A stretch of DNA of 64,000 bases from Mytilisepta virgata (Eukaryota; Mollusca; Bivalvia; Mytilida; Mytilidae). This document shows positions 11,201 through 24,800 of the stretch, in pieces (the stretch's first letter is position 1; each line of letters begins with the position of its first letter). The notes below the pieces were generated by a model that was given only the letters and a program-made list of their open reading frames with translations, was not told the origin of the DNA and made no database searches. A program made the position numbers and the translations under genes. The stretch lies in contig CM051521.1 of the NCBI GenBank assembly GCA_028015205.1, positions 92,914,513-92,978,512 of the forward strand, read 5' to 3'.

Positions 11201-14200
11201 TGATTGTCTATCTACACATTACATACATTTATGAATTAAAAATCTAGGTACGTGTATGTCAGTATTATTTCATACATTATTATTTTAAAATTCCCGATTG
11301 TTACGTTTCCGAAAATCTTGGGTTGACATTTGGTCGTACGCCTTATTTATTTGATTTATTTATCCGAATAAACTCCGATTTTCTTTAATTTACTACAGCT
11401 TTTTTATATGAAATCTGACTATGACACTTATAATTCGAGACTCTAATAATATGATTTGTAATTAAAATCATATTTCAGTTTCGCCCAACAAAGTTACAGT
11501 CTAGAAACAGAAAAAGATAAGTTAATTGATAAAATGAAACCTATAATAAAAGATCATATTGACCAGGCCACAAGGGTTGAAATATGTATTTAGGTAGTTA
11601 ATTTGTTACATAAAACCCTTACCATACAATTCTTCTTACAAAAGAAAAACAATTTGTGACAATTAATATCAAAATCGAAACTATGGAAAGTCGTATTTGG
11701 CGCCTTTTGCAAAAGAGCTATGTTGTTTTAATATAATATTTCAAGATTGTGGACTTTCCCCTGTTGTAAAACTTCATGTGATAATCTACATGGAAAAATA
11801 AACCAAACGTTGTCCCAATTACGAAGTTTCTGTCCCACTGACATGACTGATTTGAAAAAGACTTGATTTTATAGAAAATTCCTCTTCTCACGTAAGTCTC
11901 TAAAGAAGTTTGTAGGGTGGGCGCAATTTGTGACTACTTTCATCACTATCGGATTGTCTTTGTTAGACAGCGAGATAGATGCTACATAATAAACTCATGT
12001 GATGTAGGTTACTTCTCATGCAAGGATATTTTGTCTCAAAAATGCACATATCAAATCCTTTCATTATTGAATAAAACAATATCTATATATCATTTAAAGA
12101 GTTACCGTCTCTAACGGCTTTTGTTTACCACATGAATTTTCTAAAATAAAATGATTGTATTTTAAATCTAATGTTCTTTGTCTGACATACATTTTTGGTT
12201 TTAAAGATGCTCCATACTTACGAAAATTTTGACAAATGTAATATTATCATTAATGTCATATCTAACCTTATCACGATTTGCTATTCTAGCTATTAAAAGG
12301 CGATTGGTATGGAGAATATAAAATATATAATTTATAGGTATGGTGAGAAAAAACTGGAAAATTGCTTTGTTAAAGGTCAATGTCCGTAATTTTCATGTCA
12401 TCAACCATGCAATCCTGTTTTTCACTGATAGCTTATAGGTTCGTATGTTATCGTGATCTTTATAACTTATGACAGCATTAAAGGGTTATCATATTTATAC
12501 ACAATTTATATTTTCTTATTTCTATACAGCTTTTAATGAAACTTTCATGTAATGTTTGTTCATGCAAAATTAATAGATTTGAACGTTGTTTTTCCCATTG
12601 AAGATGAGAATGGATTGCCGTTTCTATCATTTCGCATTAAAATAAATTTAATATTGTTCTATATATTACTATAAATCACCAAAAAAAATTATAATACACA
12701 GTGATTATTATTCCAGATTTAAAAATAATTTAACTGATAACAAAAATGCTAATTTTATGACGAACTTTTTACGATGCATTGATAAAAGACGTCGATTTGA
12801 ATAAACAATATTGTCATGTTAAATTATGAAAATTTTATTTAAATTTACATACAATATTCCCAAATCCTTGCACCATGACCAGTACATAATCTTGAAGGGT
12901 TCGAAGTCTGAGACTGGGATGACAACTTTGTAATGTGTTCCTTGTAAATGTTAACTTTCAGGTTATCATAAATGTCATATTAAAATCGTGTAAATAGACA
13001 ATAATAATTTAATTTTCACGATGATGTATTACCCTAATTATTCTCGCTTTCTGATACATATGTACATAAAATATTCAATTATTAAACAAAGAAAACAATA
13101 TTAGGTACACTGTAAATATGAAATACAGCACATGTCGTGTTTTGTCAAATTGCAAACAAATTATGAACAAAGGTTCTCAAATTTAATTTTAAAAAGCCAT
13201 TTCACAGTACACTACAAGAAAAGCCAATGTAAAATAAAATATAAACATGTAAACAACATCATCTTATTCTCAATGAACTTGGAAGATAAGTTGAGTCTAC
13301 CCCTGGTTTTTTGGTGGGGTCCATGTTGTTCATATATTTTTAGTTGTTAAGTGAAGTGTTTGTATTGTTTTTGTCTTGTTTTGTTGTCCATTTTCAGCTT
13401 TTGATTTCTTGCTGAATTCATTCACTAAGGATAATAGTATATTTTTTATAAACTTTATAAACTTCAAGTCTTGTTGAAAGCCTTTCGTAAATAATTACAG
13501 GACAATTATCATGATTATAAAGAAGGTAATACCAGCGAAAATGCATAGAAAGAATAACGTCAATCGTACATTTACTTGCGTATGTAGAAATTTTGCCTCT
13601 GGATTTAATCAGTTATTAATATCAAAATATATAAACCAAACTTTAGATACTTATTTATTTATTGAGAGTTTTGTTTGACAGCAGCATTTTGGGGAACCAT
13701 TTAGAACCACTCTCATATTGCAATCTTTTCACACCAATACATTGTATGCCTTCATGCTGGAGATTTTTAATGTTCTTTGTCTAACATACATTTTTGGTTT
13801 TAAAAGATGCACCATACTTACGAAAATTTTGACAAATGTAATATTATCATTAATGTCATATCTAACCTTATCACGATTTGCTATTCTAGCCATTAAAAGG
13901 CGATTGGTATGGAGAATATAAAATATATAATTTATAGGTATGGTGAGAAAAAACTGGAAAATATTTCTTTTAGTAAGCGTAACGAAAACCATACGTACAG
14001 GTACATGTAACTGAGTCATATTGCGTGTAATTAACTGTAAATATAACAAACGATGTCACTACAACAAAGTGAGAAAGGCTATCTAATAAATGCTGAATAA
14101 GCACGACATAAGGTTTTGGAACAAAAAACACAGGATTACACAAGATGTTCAAAAATCAATTGTCATATACATGTAATTATGACTTTGTGTTTCTTGACGC

Positions 14201-17200
14201 ATTATTTTGTGATGATATTTTCTGTAAAATGGCACGCGATGTCTGTCTAAACCGTCTGATGGATGATATATAGGATATTGTTTGTAATAAAATTAAGTAG
14301 GAACAGATAATCTGATTGGCCAATATTTATCTTTAGGTCATCGCCAAAGATTTATGAAATCTATACAAAAGGTCAAACGTCGGGACAAAAAGACACATGC
14401 TTGACATATTTGCATATTTCATAAATGATTTATTTTACTTTTAACACGCAACGATTTGTTTTGTTTTTGGATTAAGGATTTGAATAAATTGTTAAATTAT
14501 ACCTTGTGACTTTGTAGATTTTTAGTACATGTATTCACAACTAAATGACAGCGTTATTATTTTATCCTACATGTATACATTTATTTTATAGTTTTGGGGA
14601 TTATTAGAATGCATCTTAAAATTTATATATATCACATAATAACCTCACACAGAGAATTTAAATCAGATAATTTGACAGTTAAATTGTTCTTAAATATTCT
14701 GTAGAACCAAAGTCGATGCAATGCACCAAAAAAATCTACATGTATGTGCATGTTTCAAGAAGTCATGTTGCAAAACTATGATTGCATTTCGTCTTTATAT
14801 TTGGTTCACGAAACAAAACATTTTAAAATACACAAGTCATTCAAAATCAAATGAATCCACAAATAAACCCAACCTGAATTACACCTACAACACGGTAGCT
14901 CACAAGCTGTCTGGATGATAGTACACCTAGCTTACAGACTGTCTGGGTGATAGTACACCTAGCTTACAAACTGTCTGGATGATAATACACATAGCTTATA
15001 AGCTGTTTGGATAATAGTACACATAGCTCACAAGCTGTCTGGATGATAGTACACCTAGCTTACAGACTGTCTGGGTGATAGTACACCTAGCTTACAAACT
15101 GTCTGGATGATAATACACATAGCTTATAAGCTGTTTGGATAATAGTACACATAGCTTACAAGCTGTCTGGATGATAGTACACAAAGCTTACAAGCTGTCT
15201 GGATGATAGTACACATAGCTTACAAGCTGTCTGGATGATAGTACACATAGCTTACAAACTGCCTGGATGATATTACACCTACCTTACAAGTATAATACAC
15301 ATAGCTTACAAGCTGTCTGGATGATAGTACACATAGCTTACAAGCTGTCTGGATGATAGTACACATAGCTTACAAGCTGTCTCGATGATAGTACACATAG
15401 CTTACAAACTGCCTGGATGATATTACACCTACCTTACAAGTATAATACACATAGCTTACAAGCTGTCTGGATGTTAGTACAGCTAGCTTATGTATGTGCA
15501 TGTTTCAAGAAGTCATGTTGCAAAACTATGATTGCATTTCGTCTTTATATTTGGTTCACGAAACAAAACATTTTAAAATACACAAGTCATTCAAAATCAA
15601 ATGAATCCACAAATAAACCCAACCTGAATTACACCTACAACACGGTAGCTCACAAGCTGTCTGGATGATAGTACACCTAGCTTACAAACTGTCTGGGTGA
15701 TAGTACACCTAGCTTACAAACTGTCTGGATGATAATACACATAGCTTATAAGCTGTTTGGATAATAGTACACATAGCTCAAAAGCTGTCTGGATGATAGT
15801 ACACAAAGCTTACAAGCTGTCTGGATGATAGTACACATAGCTTACAAGCTGTCTGGATGATAGTACACATAGCTTAAATGCTGTCTGGATGATAGTACAC
15901 ATAGCTTACAAACTGCCTGGATGATATTACACCTACCTTACAAGTATAATACACATAGCTTACAAGCTGTCTGGATGATAGTACAGCTAGCTTATGTATG
16001 TGCATGTTTCAAGAAGTCATGTTGCAAAACTATGATTGCATTTCGTCTTTATATTTGGTTCACGAAACAAAACATTTTAAAATACACAAGTCATTCAAAA
16101 TCAAATGAATCCACAAATAAACCCAACCTGAATTACACCTACAACACTGTAGCTTACAAACTGTCTGGGTGATAGTACACCTAGCTTGCAAGCTGTCTGG
16201 ATGATAGTATACCTAGCTTACAAGCTGTCTAGATGATAGCAAAACCGATTTTTTTTTCATTGTTGGATGACGCCGTACAACGCTAAAGTAGATATCCGAT
16301 TTGTTTTCGTTGGATGATGAGGATGAGAGAGGTGATCAAATAAAATATTAAATCTACTAAATTCATATGGGAATCTATTTGTTAAACGGAATTCTTTTCC
16401 ACATAATTGTTTGTTTTCCCAATACAGTTCACGTAAAATTACAGAATTACGAATCTCTTCAACGACTTGTAGAAAAGGAAAAAACACCGCTACAGGCATC
16501 TTCTATACTATTAAATTTGCGAACTGATATTTTCTAGCCGTTTTACCTCCGAGCCTACGATCGTCAGAAATATTATTTAATAATAAATAGTTAGTACATG
16601 TAATATACTTTCTAATATGATATAGTAATTGCTTTAATTAAGTCAATCTTTTTTAACATAAGATAATATATAATCTTTTGGTATAATTATGAAAAAGGGA
16701 CCGCCCAGTCTTTATTGTATATTTAAAAACTAAATGTTGGCAAAGTACATTTATCTTCTAGATATATAAGGAATGATCTAGCATAAAAAGCTAACAGTAG
16801 CATGTTAGATTGCTGAAAAATTTATATAGTATTTTCTAAGAAATATCAAATGGATTAACATTTAACCGAAAACATGGAAAAAAGGTAGTACGTACAGTAC
16901 ATTGTACATGTTCAACATAAAGTTTCATTCCATGCACAAAATACTAATTATATGAACATCTGTAATTCAGATATAGGTTAAAAATACATGTGGTGTCTGG
17001 CACAAACCATGAATGTGTGCATGTATAAAGATAAATTATTTTCATTGTATATATAAGTCTTTTCACATATTGCGTGGTGATAGTTAGAATAACACTGAGC
17101 CTGTACATTATTCCTTGATGATTACAGTTTTCACTCGTATTTTTTTACTTATAAAATTTAACTGAAATAAGAAATGTAAATGTTTAAAGAACACAACGTA

Positions 17201-20200
17201 CTTATCATCGAGAAGAACGACTGAAAAACAGCAATCGCAGACCCTATCCGACACTTCTCGTTAATTAAATGTAAAAAAAAAAATAATTACAAAACATGCC
17301 ACTCTTATTGGTTCGGGGAATATGAAAATTATAAAATTCAGGAAATGCTTTGCAATTTTATTTTAAAAGTACGTTTAAACTCCATTAAAGAAAGCTGAAT
17401 TTACTTGGATGTTTGTCTCGTTAAAGCCCCTTGTTATGGTATGTCTTACACGGTTTTCGTGATTTTAAAAGGCTTGCCAAAATTTTGGACACTGAAAAGT
17501 GTTTTATATGCCATTAATGTGGTATTTTAGTTTATATTACATGTATCATTGAGGATATGCCGCTGATGATAAACTGTTAGTTCCGGCTTTCCACATTTCC
17601 AGCCTGGTACAATTTGTCCAAATATATATCTAGCTGTTGTATCAAAAATGCATGTGTAGTATTCTCAAAATGCAATACTTTTCTAAGCGATATCGTTTAA
17701 GTGGTTTGTAAAAGGTATAATTTTCACGTCGTAATCTTTATTGATCTATACATTGTCTACGTAACATTTAAGATATAATTTTCAGTTACTAGACTACATG
17801 CACGAAAGAGTATGTCAGCGACATCACAATACCCAACCATCTTTTCTACAGTATAAGCTGAGTTACCCTACAAAATAAACTGCAAGTCGCGTCTCAAATT
17901 AAAGTATGTTGCTTGAACACCCTGACATCTCTCATTAAGATCCATGTAGTATAAATTTCGTGAATGTTTTTAACGAATAACAATTCTGATATGGATGCAT
18001 GAAATTTAAAATGGATGCAAAGTATACGTTATTCTTGTAATTACAGCAAAATACAGTTGTAGAAATATTTAAAACAAGTTAATTTTTATAAAATATCTTT
18101 TTAAGTGGAAGTACAAAACAGTGGGAAATGTCCGTAAATTCTAAATCCAAGTGAAAGAAAAAATCATGACAATGGAACACAACAATCAAACGTCATATGT
18201 ATAACAAAAAGAATAGAAAGACATATAATGAACGAAACAAATAGAACAAGACAGCACATCAACTGTTTAGCACTAGCAATAAGACCGATGTTCTGTTGAT
18301 TCTTTTTATCCTTGTTTTAAAACTTGGTGGTTTTAAAAAATAATGTAAGGCCCCATTTACATTAGGCATACTTTGAAAAACCAAAAAGATTCCTTTCTTT
18401 CTATGTAGGTTTTTCAAAACCCTTTTTCATTTAACATTTTAAAATTATAACTTTGGAGAAAATGTTTGGACACCAACGAATATCATCCTCCTACAAATTG
18501 CTTTACTATGTTATTTAAATAGATGTAGATAAAAATATAGACATTTTGTTACATCGTGTAAATTTACATTCAGTTTATAATCTGTAAACCATGATGAGTG
18601 TAATACATTTCTGTTTTGACATAAGGTTAACCATAATATGTTTTACAACAGTGTGAACATTATATTTCAAACTAAGTTGTAATACATTTCCTCAAATACC
18701 ATAGAATATAAATTTTAAATCCGAAAATAACACCCCGTATAACGTGTCACACTTTCAAAATCAATTAATTTTTTTGCATAAAATGTCTTTCTAGTGATTT
18801 TTTTTTAATATCTACATATTATGGATATGTTTAGCAGATTTTGTTGAATATCCCTAGTTTGTCATCGTTGGTTTCTGCTTTGGCCTGGTGTTTAAAAATA
18901 CTGATGAAATGTTTGATCCTGCCTATTTTTTTGCCGAAATGTTGGTCCTGGATTTTTTTTTCGACCGCATTTTATTTTCATTTAAACAAAAAAAAAATTC
19001 TGATTGACACAGGTCCTGCATTTATTTTCACACCTAAAGTGATCCTGGCTTTTTATTTTGCCAAAATCCTGCTCCTGCCTTTTCATTTCAAATTTCATCC
19101 TAGCCCCCTCTCCCAATGAATCAAATGGATGTTTCCTAAGTTTTGCTCATCTAGTGAATAATTAAACAATCAGATATGGCGCATTTCAAATTTATATATT
19201 TATCTTTATAGTTTTGTCCAAAGTAGTAAAAATTATTATTCTTACAATTTTTATCTTAAAAGTGTTAGAAGTGTAAAAGTGCCTTTTATTTTTTCCCACA
19301 GAATAATTTTAATTTAATTACATTACAACATAATAAACATAAATCTCACATACAACGTATTATTTTTGGATAAATGTCAAAGCCACTGGGCAATACAGGG
19401 CGTTTTGTATAAATACCACCGAAAGATCAAAACATTTCCATAAACTGCTTAACGATACCAGGTCAAAAACTTTCACCTGTTTTTACGTTATCAATTAGGT
19501 CATATTAAACTGAAACCTCATATCAACGTCGATCTTTGATAAATATCAAAGTAATTTGTATTTTATGAATGAAACAGGCATCTTTATTTCCAAAATCCTA
19601 ATTAAAATTTGTTTGTCACGTGCAGTGATATACATCAATCTGATAAACAAGAAGGTACTTGTAACAGAGGAAATATGATAGACAATCTGTAAACATATAT
19701 ATTTAGTAGTGCACTTCACACCTAAGTATGTACTTTCCCCATGACGTGTACATTTGTACATGTACATGTACCGGTAGATACGTTTAAGCTCCAGTTTGCT
19801 TAAGAAAATGCAACAAATATGAATACAAAAATTCAATTTAAAAAAATTAACTACAAGTAATCAAGTTGTCGAACAGAACCTCTCCAACTGGAAGACTGAC
19901 TGAAAACTCATATTTGATTTCGTAGTCCTTTATATGCACGTTAACTGGCTTTTCGAGCAATAATTTCGAGATGTTTTGTTGCCTTATCGTTTAACACACA
20001 TGTTTTAATATATTTATTGTGCTAGTTTACCCTTTGAATGTGTAACCGAGCCCCCCCCCCCCCCCCCCCCCACCCATAAAATCTCCAAACGTAGTACTGC
20101 GCAGATATTTATCATGTGTTTTGCTTATGCTGAATCAATCATGTCAGATACATGTTTAGTAACCAGCTTCGTGTACCTTTTAAACACCTTATGCAGAAGC

Positions 20201-21803
20201 TATTGAGTTAACAGACCTGGAAGAGCTCTCAGTTATCTTAATATTCAAGTAATGTAACAGAACAGTTCATATGATGTATATTTAATAGCTGTACGTACAA
20301 TGTATGCCACACTGGCATACCCCCAGTAAATACGATTAAACAATAGAAAATCGGATGTTATATTTACCGAGAAATTCAAGAGAAATGTCCTTCGTTGTCA
20401 ATTTGGAGATCTAAATATGAATCAAACAACGGCATTTTCAAGATATCATATTTTTGCAAGTTCTTACAACTTTTAGATAAATGATATGTAAAATTCTTGG
20501 AAATGCAAGCAAAAAAGGGTTAAGGAGAAAGTAAAGCAACATTATTCGCTTATTCCATTTTCCTTTGATTTTAATGAAGCAGTCTTTGAAAAATTAAAAA
20601 AACACAGCGATTGAAATACTCAATAATTCAATCTAAAAAGTAAAAGGATATTGTCTACCAAATATAATATATTTTAATTTTTACAATACTTTTTATCAGT
20701 TACATAAATTTAGATTTGTTTATGCTAGTTGTTCTACAATGTCAACCGTCAAATATTTATTTGCATACCAACACATTAATGCTGCATACAGACTTGCAAA
20801 TGCAGTAAATGGACATTTCTATTACATGTACATGCGTTATAGTTATATTTTTATTGTATATTGAAGAATTAGATGGATTAAGATTTTTCTTCATTCAGAC
20901 ACACAGACAAAAGGTAGGATGGTCAATGCGCTGGCCACTACCATAACCATCAGAATTGAACAATAAGATTAATTTTAAGTGAAACTAAACGATTACTGCC
21001 AAAAAGTAGTGAGATTTGTCTGGCTGTATGCAGCATAAACAACAGCAGTTAAATTCTTTATTTTTGAATTCCAAGCCTAGTAGCAAATTCTGAACCCATT
21101 CATGACTGAGCATTTTTCTTTATCGTTTACACTTTTCAAAATAATGTTATTTTTCTGATTTCACATTTCACAACTAGTAATGTACTTAAGTTTATTAAAT
21201 GTTAAGCACAAGCCTTTACTGTCTGTCAAGATTTAATATATGTTCCTTTTCTATATACATATTTGAAATTCTAAAATTCATCAGATTATATTTCTTAGAC
21301 GTATAAAATAAAGAATATAAAACTGAAATATACATGTTTTGCAATAACTGCACAATGATAGTACAATGCATATGCAAAATTATGATAATATTTAAAGAAC
21401 TACCACAGATCAGAGGTTGGTTTACAACCGTCTTAAATATTAATACGTATACTTTAAAATATAATAATCATACATTTTAAATTTCACACCTTTTAAATTT
21501 GAAAAATATAAATTCTACATTCTTTGCATATCAAATGATGTAACCAAGCTATAAATTTCAATGTTGTTTTGTGGTGTTCCGATTACATGTAAATATTTGT
21601 ATCTAAAAAGGTTTTAATGGGAATCTAATTGAGAATTATGATATGATTTATGGCGTTTTAGGAAGGTTTTAACAATTAAATAAAACTTACAGGTGTATAA
21701 CAACACGATTAGCCACGAAGGTATTGATACAAAGAAACAAGTGTTTCATTTCATGGAAGTTTACAATGTCATAACGAAATTGATATTTTTCTGTGTAAAT
21801 CTG

Positions 21804-21835
<32 letters not shown>

Positions 21836-24800
21836 CCTTATTTATTTGTTTGTGTTCTGGTTTGTAATAAGTAAGGTTACACATGCACGCTTAAATGTCA
21901 AGAGATATTTGTTCATGATCATGTTAATTGCTTTTTTTACCAAAATATTGGTATGCAAAATGGTGTTGTCCTTGGGTTGTTTTTTACTTTTAGCTTTAAG
22001 GTAATTTTGGATCTTAAAATTATTGATATTTTGGGTAATCATTTTTTGGCTTTACACATTTTTCTTAATACCGCGAAATACACACACTTTATTGAAAGCT
22101 ACACGTCTTTTACTTTTAATAAATGAAGTATTGTTATTAAGTATATATTTACGAAGGCTAACTAACCCATGATTAGAGGAAAATACCCTAAAATACTTTT
22201 TTACCATAACTTTGGACTCCGTTCAGTATTTCTCGTTTAAAACAATCTTTATTAAAAATATATAGTTACATTTAAAATATAAATATCAAAAGTTTCTACA
22301 AGGGCTACAGAATTGCACTGGGACATTTAACAATTGATAAATGTTCATATACGGTCAACGGCAATGTACATCGACACTATATATTAACACAGAAACAACA
22401 TTTATCTTTATTATCAGAAATACATAACTATTTGTATTAACTGGCTATCTTAAACAAACATTTTATACTTAATATGACTCTTAAAATTCTTGCTTTATAT
22501 GAAGTAGTGGTGAACCAGGCTTGAATACAGACATTAGACAAACAAGATACTCTAGATTCGATGTAGCAATTCAAAATTACAACATGTAAGATAGGATTAA
22601 AATATTAATGGTGTGAAGGTTACAGTCCCCGAAATTTTAAATAAGATGTAGAAAACTACTATCATATGTACAATTATGTTGTTATACAATTGAAATCAAA
22701 CTCAGCTTAGCTTTAAGCGACGACTAGACGACTTTTATATATATAAGCTTCAATTTTGAAAACAAAATTCTAAGGAGTTATGTTTGAGAGAGACAATCCT
22801 ATGTTACCACAAAATTTAACGACTTTAGAAAGGTAAATTAGTATAGCAAAATACTAGCAACTGAGCTGGTGACTACGTCGGTGACTTGGAGCCCACCATC
22901 AGAAGTATCAATTGCCTGCAGAGATACATGCATCAACTCAGTAATAGTAATGAACATTATATTATACCAGTTTTGATGCCCAAGATATGCATTCCATTGA
23001 CAGTAATAGGATATCAGTTCATTAGATTATATGTGTTTATTGCAAAATATATGTTCTAGGCTTGCATTGTGCTTTGTACATGTACTTAAGTAAAGTCAAG
23101 AAATACCAAAGGGATATTCGAAGGAGAGAAAAATCGTAACAAATGACAAACTCCGGAGAACAACGAAGACAAGACCAAAACAATACATGCACTACAATTA
23201 AAAAATAAAAACATATGAACAACATGGACCCCACCAAAAATCCGGGGTTAAACTCAGTTGCTCCGGAAGAGTAAGCAGTCTCTGCTTCCTGCAGGACACC
23301 CGCCATGCTGTCCATGTAAAATCTGATATGAGGATGTAAAATCCGATATGAGGAAGGTTAAGATATTTTCACACTAAGGCCTACAAATATGAAATTATGT
23401 ATAATTCTGTAAAATTTGCCCTTTCCCCCGATGACGTGAAGACTTTAAATTCATTCCGGTCTTTCACGAATACTGCCGATTTCTAATGAACTCTATGACG
23501 AGATAGCATTAAACCCTTTATGGTAGTGTTATTTCAGACTTTTTCGTTTAGTAGAGCGACAGTATCCGAACTGCAGCTATAAGAGCCTTAGCAAATTTTA
23601 TAGTTAAAAGGAGCACTTTCTGACCCTACTATCTAAATTATGTACCGTCTAGTCTAATTTTCAGTTCTATCAAGCGGTCAACTTGTTGGTAACCATACTG
23701 TATTGGTTTTTATAGTGTGTTTTGTACACCAGAGAGTGAGGGTAGATAAGGGCATGGGGTTGGGTACACATAATCCGGTTTAACCCCACCACTGTTCAGT
23801 GTTTGTACCAAGTAAGACTATCCTGACTGTCTTTTTTGTTTATTATTGTGTTTTGTAATCTTTAATGTTATTTTTTGTGCGTAGTTGTCAGTTGGATTGC
23901 TTTGATTGATTGGTATGTCATTGTTGAACTTTCCTGTTATCCATGTCCTTGTTTGTCATACTTAAATGAAAGTGGAATTTATTATCAAACATACGGGAAC
24001 GCAACATATGATTAAAACAACATATTATTTCAAAATTATCAAATATGAAATTGAAAAGAATATGGCTTGAGTATGTTTCAAGTGTAAATGTATAACCCCG
24101 TTAGACTGAACTTGCAAAAGATTGATAAAATAATGAGTTCTTCGAAAAATAAATGTCTCCAGTAGACCACAAGCATTGAAAATATAAAATAAAATCCCAA
24201 GAATACTATGTAGAAAACATTTTAAAACAATAATGAATTGAGATAATTTAAAATGACAATGACATTGTTTGTTTGTTTGTTTGTTTTTTTTTTGGAAATA
24301 ATACAAATGTTAGTGCTTCTGTTTATACAGGGTTGACTTCGTCCATCCGTTCGAAAGACCTTGAGTAGGACACTTTCGTCTTTTTCTTTTCTTCTACAAC
24401 AGGGAATGATTTTATATTATGTCGCAGCTTCATAATATTGAGTTGTAGCGTGTAAGAAACGTTTGGATGTGAATTGCATGCTGCTACGCAGATTCAGAAC
24501 CGGTTTTGGTCTTGTTAATCAATACAGAGGCTATTTTTAAAAAATTGTTTCACTATATATATAGTGGCTGTATGGATACTATTTGTTCAATATTTCTGTT
24601 CTGAAATTCGTTTATACGTTATAAATTTCTTAAATTGGTAAATGAAACCTGTATGGTCGGTAACATTTAGAAAAAACGTGCTGCACCAATCAAGAGATGA
24701 AACACACTACTGATATCGAAAAAAAAATGTGTGAGTCTTCCAAGGAAGACATGTGTCGCATGCGGACGTCAATTTTTACAAAAGATATTAAAATTTTCTT

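Noticed and set aside
13729..14049. 106-codon minus-strand frame
   Set aside because: It crosses a dispersed repeat whose other copy has frame-disrupting indels; no domain.
14721..16172. Three similar 65-83 codon open frames
   Set aside because: They lie in the anchor segment of the higher-order satellite and start at different repeat units; no splice or promoter context.
14900..16240. CRISPR-like array of 32-bp units
   Set aside because: Units are directly abutting with no unique spacers, in a eukaryotic intron; this is a satellite.
16257..16499. 80-codon minus-strand frame with some protein-like composition
   Set aside because: No domain, no convincing splice sites and no matching exons nearby; could be an unrecognised exon but not supportable.
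18841..19119. Repetitive open frame with hydrophobic segments
   Set aside because: The DNA shows a loose internal periodicity (ATCCTG...TTTTATTTTGCC) and no gene signals.
21693..22042. Hydrophobic open frames on both strands
   Set aside because: Produced by a 29-base T tract and AT-rich flanks; poly-Phe and poly-Lys readings are artefacts.
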